Assembly (NCBI RefSeq): GCF_000178115.2
Contig: NC_014828.1
Span: 891,501 to 955,500, forward strand
Reading direction: 5' to 3'
Length of the DNA: 64,000 nucleotides
Source: Ethanoligenens harbinense YUAN-3
GTDB lineage: Bacteria > Bacillota > Clostridia > Oscillospirales > Ethanoligenentaceae
The position numbers were made by a program, and so were the translations under genes. Below, piece after piece: positions 61,990 to 64,000 of the stretch (the first letter of the stretch is position 1; each line of letters starts with the position of its first letter). The notes beneath the pieces are model-generated. The model made no database searches, was not told where the DNA came from, and saw only the letters and a list, made by a program, of their open reading frames with translations.

Positions 61990-63744
61990 ATGAAAAGAAA
62001 AAAGAAGGGCGCTTTTCGCTGGATATTTCGATATTCCAGAAAGCAGATGCTGCGAATCGTTCTGATCGCCTTGGTCGGCATCGTGTCGGCGTTGTCCTGT
62101 ATTGTCTTGGCCGTTTTTTCGCGGAAAGTAATCGATATTGCAACAGGCAGGCTGAAAGGCAGCGTTTTCGTTTATTGCATCCTGCTACTCGTTGTCATCG
62201 GCGTACAGGCGGTACTGAATATTCTGGAAAGTAACCTGACCGTCAGGGCCGGTTGCAAAATAGAAATCGATATGAAGCAGGGCGTCTTCGGTGCAATTTT
62301 GAAAAAGCAGACGTCGCAGACCGCCTCCTATCATTCGGGGGATTTTTTGAACCGATTGACCAGCGACGTAGAGGTAGTCGTAGGCGGATGCGTAGTTTCG
62401 TTGCCCCAAAGCTTATCTCTGGCGGTAAAATTGGTCGTAGGGTTCGTCGTGCTTCTGCTGATGAATGCGAAATTCACCTGTTTTCTTGCCATTGTCGGCG
62501 CAGTGGCGTTCCTGTTCAGTTTCGTGTTGCGCAACCGCTATAAAAAACTGCACCGGGAGATTCAGCAGAAGGATGGAAAAGCGCGGTCATTCATGCAGGA
62601 ATGCTTGGAGAATATTTCCATCATCAAATCCTTTGTAAAGGAGAAAACCATCCTTGCCAACCTTTTGAGACTGCAAAATGACACCTACCAAGTCAGGCTA
62701 AAACGGAATGCAGCTGCCAATATCGCTAATACAGGCGCTCTGACCCTTTTTTCCGGTGGGTATTATCTGGCACTCGTTTTCGGTGCACTGCAAATTGCCG
62801 ATGGAAAAATTTCCTATGGGATGCTAACGGAATTTCTGTTAGTTTTCAATCAGGTCATCGACCCGTTCAAGAGCATGTCAGGGATATTGTTACAATTCTT
62901 TTCCGTGACTGCGTCGGCGGAACGCCTGATGGAAATCGAAAATCTATGTGACGAACCGGAACCAAAAAGCAAGCAGGCCGATGCTGAAAAACTATATCGG
63001 GAAATGAACTGTATTCGAATTGACCGGATCAGCTTTCAGTACGGGACAGAGCAGGTGTTTAAAAACGCTTCCGGCGTGATCAAAAAAAACACGCTGACTG
63101 CCATCGTCGGTTGTTCGGGAGTAGGAAAAAGTACGCTGCTGAAGCTAATGCTTGGTCTGGTCGAAGCGGATAGTGGTGAAATTCGTATTGAAATGGCGGA
63201 CAAAAACCGTAGAATTAATACCGAGACTCGCCGCCTTTTTTCCTATGTGCCGCAGGGAAATATGATCCTGTCGGGAACCATTAAAGAAAACATTACCTTC
63301 TTTCGCGATGGTATCGAGGAAAAGACGCTTCGGGCTGCCTGCTGGGCTGCCTGCGTTTCTGATTTTACGAACAACCTTTCGGAAGGTCTTAATACCGTGA
63401 TCGGAGAGCGCGGCATGGGCCTTTCAGAGGGGCAGAATCAGCGAATCGCCGTTGCGCGCGCTCTATTGTCCGATTCTCCGGTTTTGCTTTTTGATGAAGC
63501 TACTTCGGCGCTGGACAATGAAACGGAGAAGAAACTTTTACGCAATCTGAAAACGTTTAAAAACAAAACTTGCATTTTCGTTTCGCACAGGAATTCGACG
63601 GTAGAGGACTGTGATGCCGTCCTGAGAATTGAAAATGGAAAGATTCGGGAGGAAATCTGGAATGGACAGGAATGGATTATGTTTTCTGCAGTTGCTGGCA
63701 ACATTTCTAAACAATACGCTTCCCGTGACTCCGAGAGACGTTGA
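61990..63744 (+). CDS. Exporter-type ABC transporter (fused permease-ATPase)
   Basis: The 584-residue half-transporter has six TM helices (about 20-310) and a C-terminal ATPase: Walker A VGCSGVGKST, signature LSEGQNQR, Walker B VLLFDEATSALD and H loop VSHRNS. There is no C39 peptidase domain, so the separate S24/S26 enzyme would handle cleavage. It should work as a homodimer to export the mature peptide. ATG 61990 follows GAAGGTG. The next gene starts inside its 3' end. Confidence 0.94.
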   Translation: MKRKKKGAFRWIFRYSRKQMLRIVLIALVGIVSALSCIVLAVFSRKVIDIATGRLKGSVFVYCILLLVVIGVQAVLNILESNLTVRAGCKIEIDMKQGVFGAILKKQTSQTASYHSGDFLNRLTSDVEVVVGGCVVSLPQSLSLAVKLVVGFVVLLLMNAKFTCFLAIVGAVAFLFSFVLRNRYKKLHREIQQKDGKARSFMQECLENISIIKSFVKEKTILANLLRLQNDTYQVRLKRNAAANIANTGALTLFSGGYYLALVFGALQIADGKISYGMLTEFLLVFNQVIDPFKSMSGILLQFFSVTASAERLMEIENLCDEPEPKSKQADAEKLYREMNCIRIDRISFQYGTEQVFKNASGVIKKNTLTAIVGCSGVGKSTLLKLMLGLVEADSGEIRIEMADKNRRINTETRRLFSYVPQGNMILSGTIKENITFFRDGIEEKTLRAACWAACVSDFTNNLSEGLNTVIGERGMGLSEGQNQRIAVARALLSDSPVLLFDEATSALDNETEKKLLRNLKTFKNKTCIFVSHRNSTVEDCDAVLRIENGKIREEIWNGQEWIMFSAVAGNISKQYASRDSERR

Positions 63745-64000
63745 CTGGAATCAGGTGTACGAGCTTTCTAAGATTCATTCTTTAAGTGGCGCTGTCTACA
63801 CTGCCGTCAGGAAACTTCCCGTCGCGCAAAGACCACCGAGAGAAACGTTCAATCGGTTTGCGTCGGCATTTTACGCCACTGTTTTGCGCGCGGAAAAGCA
63901 GAGTGCACTCATTGAAAATATATTGGAAAAGCTTAACGAAAAGAAAATTCCGCATCTTCTTATAAAAGGTGCTGTTTTACGAGCGTTTTATCCTGTTCCA
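63662..64000 (+). CDS. Nucleotidyltransferase-family protein (NTP_transf_5-like), C-terminus beyond window
   Basis: ATG 63662, with GGGAGGA eight bases upstream, opens a frame that overlaps the ABC gene by 83 bases and runs off the right edge; 113 residues are visible. PVTPRDVDWNQVYELSKIHS and IPHLLIKGAVLRAFYPVP match the N-terminal part of NTP_transf_5 proteins found in lasso-peptide and related clusters. The catalytic Asp pair would lie past base 64000. In such clusters this protein may nucleotidylate or otherwise modify the peptide, an inference from context. Confidence 0.85.
   Translation, partial: MDRNGLCFLQLLATFLNNTLPVTPRDVDWNQVYELSKIHSLSGAVYTAVRKLPVAQRPPRETFNRFASAFYATVLRAEKQSALIENILEKLNEKKIPHLLIKGAVLRAFYPVP

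Noticed and set aside
59990-64000. Confirmed lasso-peptide gene cluster
   Set aside because: No B2-type protease or asparagine-synthetase-like cyclase is visible in the window. The link to lasso clusters is only by accessory genes.

Overview
The window is dense, GC-rich DNA of about 55% GC by eye. It has strong purine-rich ribosome binding sites, consensus sigma-A promoters, several PTS sugar operons, a SipW-like Ser/His peptidase gene and abundant intrinsic terminators. Together these point to a fermentative, anaerobic Gram-positive of class Clostridia (Oscillospiraceae/Ruminococcaceae-like). I cannot name a genus from the sequence alone. No rRNA, tRNA or CRISPR array was seen.

Layout. 0-4.6 kb: a mannose-family PTS operon (EIIA-B-C-D, EIID cut by the left edge) divergent from a mannose-6-phosphate-isomerase-like gene. 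4.7-9.2 kb: a four-gene sensory operon (two membrane-anchored solute-binding proteins, a HisKA_3 kinase and a LuxR-type regulator) with no transporter genes. 9.2-15.7 kb: mntP, a small P-loop kinase, a sucrose PTS/invertase pair with a divergent LacI regulator and visible operators, and a TPR lipoprotein. 15.9-20 kb: purine salvage (xpt, a HAD phosphatase, a HTH-cupin regulator, adenine deaminase). 20-21.5 kb: a gene-poor, decayed stretch. 21.5-25 kb: an AGE-family sugar epimerase facing a rare fusion of a ROK sugar kinase with a phosphomannose isomerase. 25.2-32 kb: a seven-gene cellobiose-type PTS operon with two GH1 6-phospho-beta-glycosidases and a GntR regulator. 32.5-33.8 kb: a fluoride riboswitch, crcB and a double-DUF190 gene. 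34-41 kb: a FecCD-type ABC importer and methyltransferase, divergent from moaA-mog-moeA, which has a structured leader; probably molybdate or tungstate uptake plus cofactor synthesis. 41-50 kb: a PilZ-containing cellulose-synthase-like glycosyltransferase, a broken TfoX_C gene, an ArsC-like protein, two orphan solute-binding lipoproteins, a GGDEF-EAL protein and an IS110 remnant.

50-64 kb is the most unusual part. An orphan LytS-like kinase is followed by two very large secreted beta-helix/InlB-repeat proteins that share an almost identical 929-bp 3' end. Directly after the second comes a 32-codon peptide gene with a perfect ribosome binding site. Then come an HPr-kinase-like protein, a PqqD-like protein, an S24/S26 peptidase with a Ser/His dyad, an exporter-type ABC protein and a nucleotidyltransferase cut by the right edge. 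This looks like a RiPP-type peptide modification and export cassette. The two big secreted-protein genes carry the same unusual promoter: a pair of 7-bp direct repeats 11 bp apart, exactly 10 bp upstream of the -10 box. A degenerate copy precedes the kinase gene, which suggests common control by an OmpR/PhoB-type regulator.

The sugar genes fit one fermentative plan: several PTS systems deliver phosphorylated sugars, dedicated glycosidases and isomerases feed glycolysis, and each operon has a local regulator or operator.
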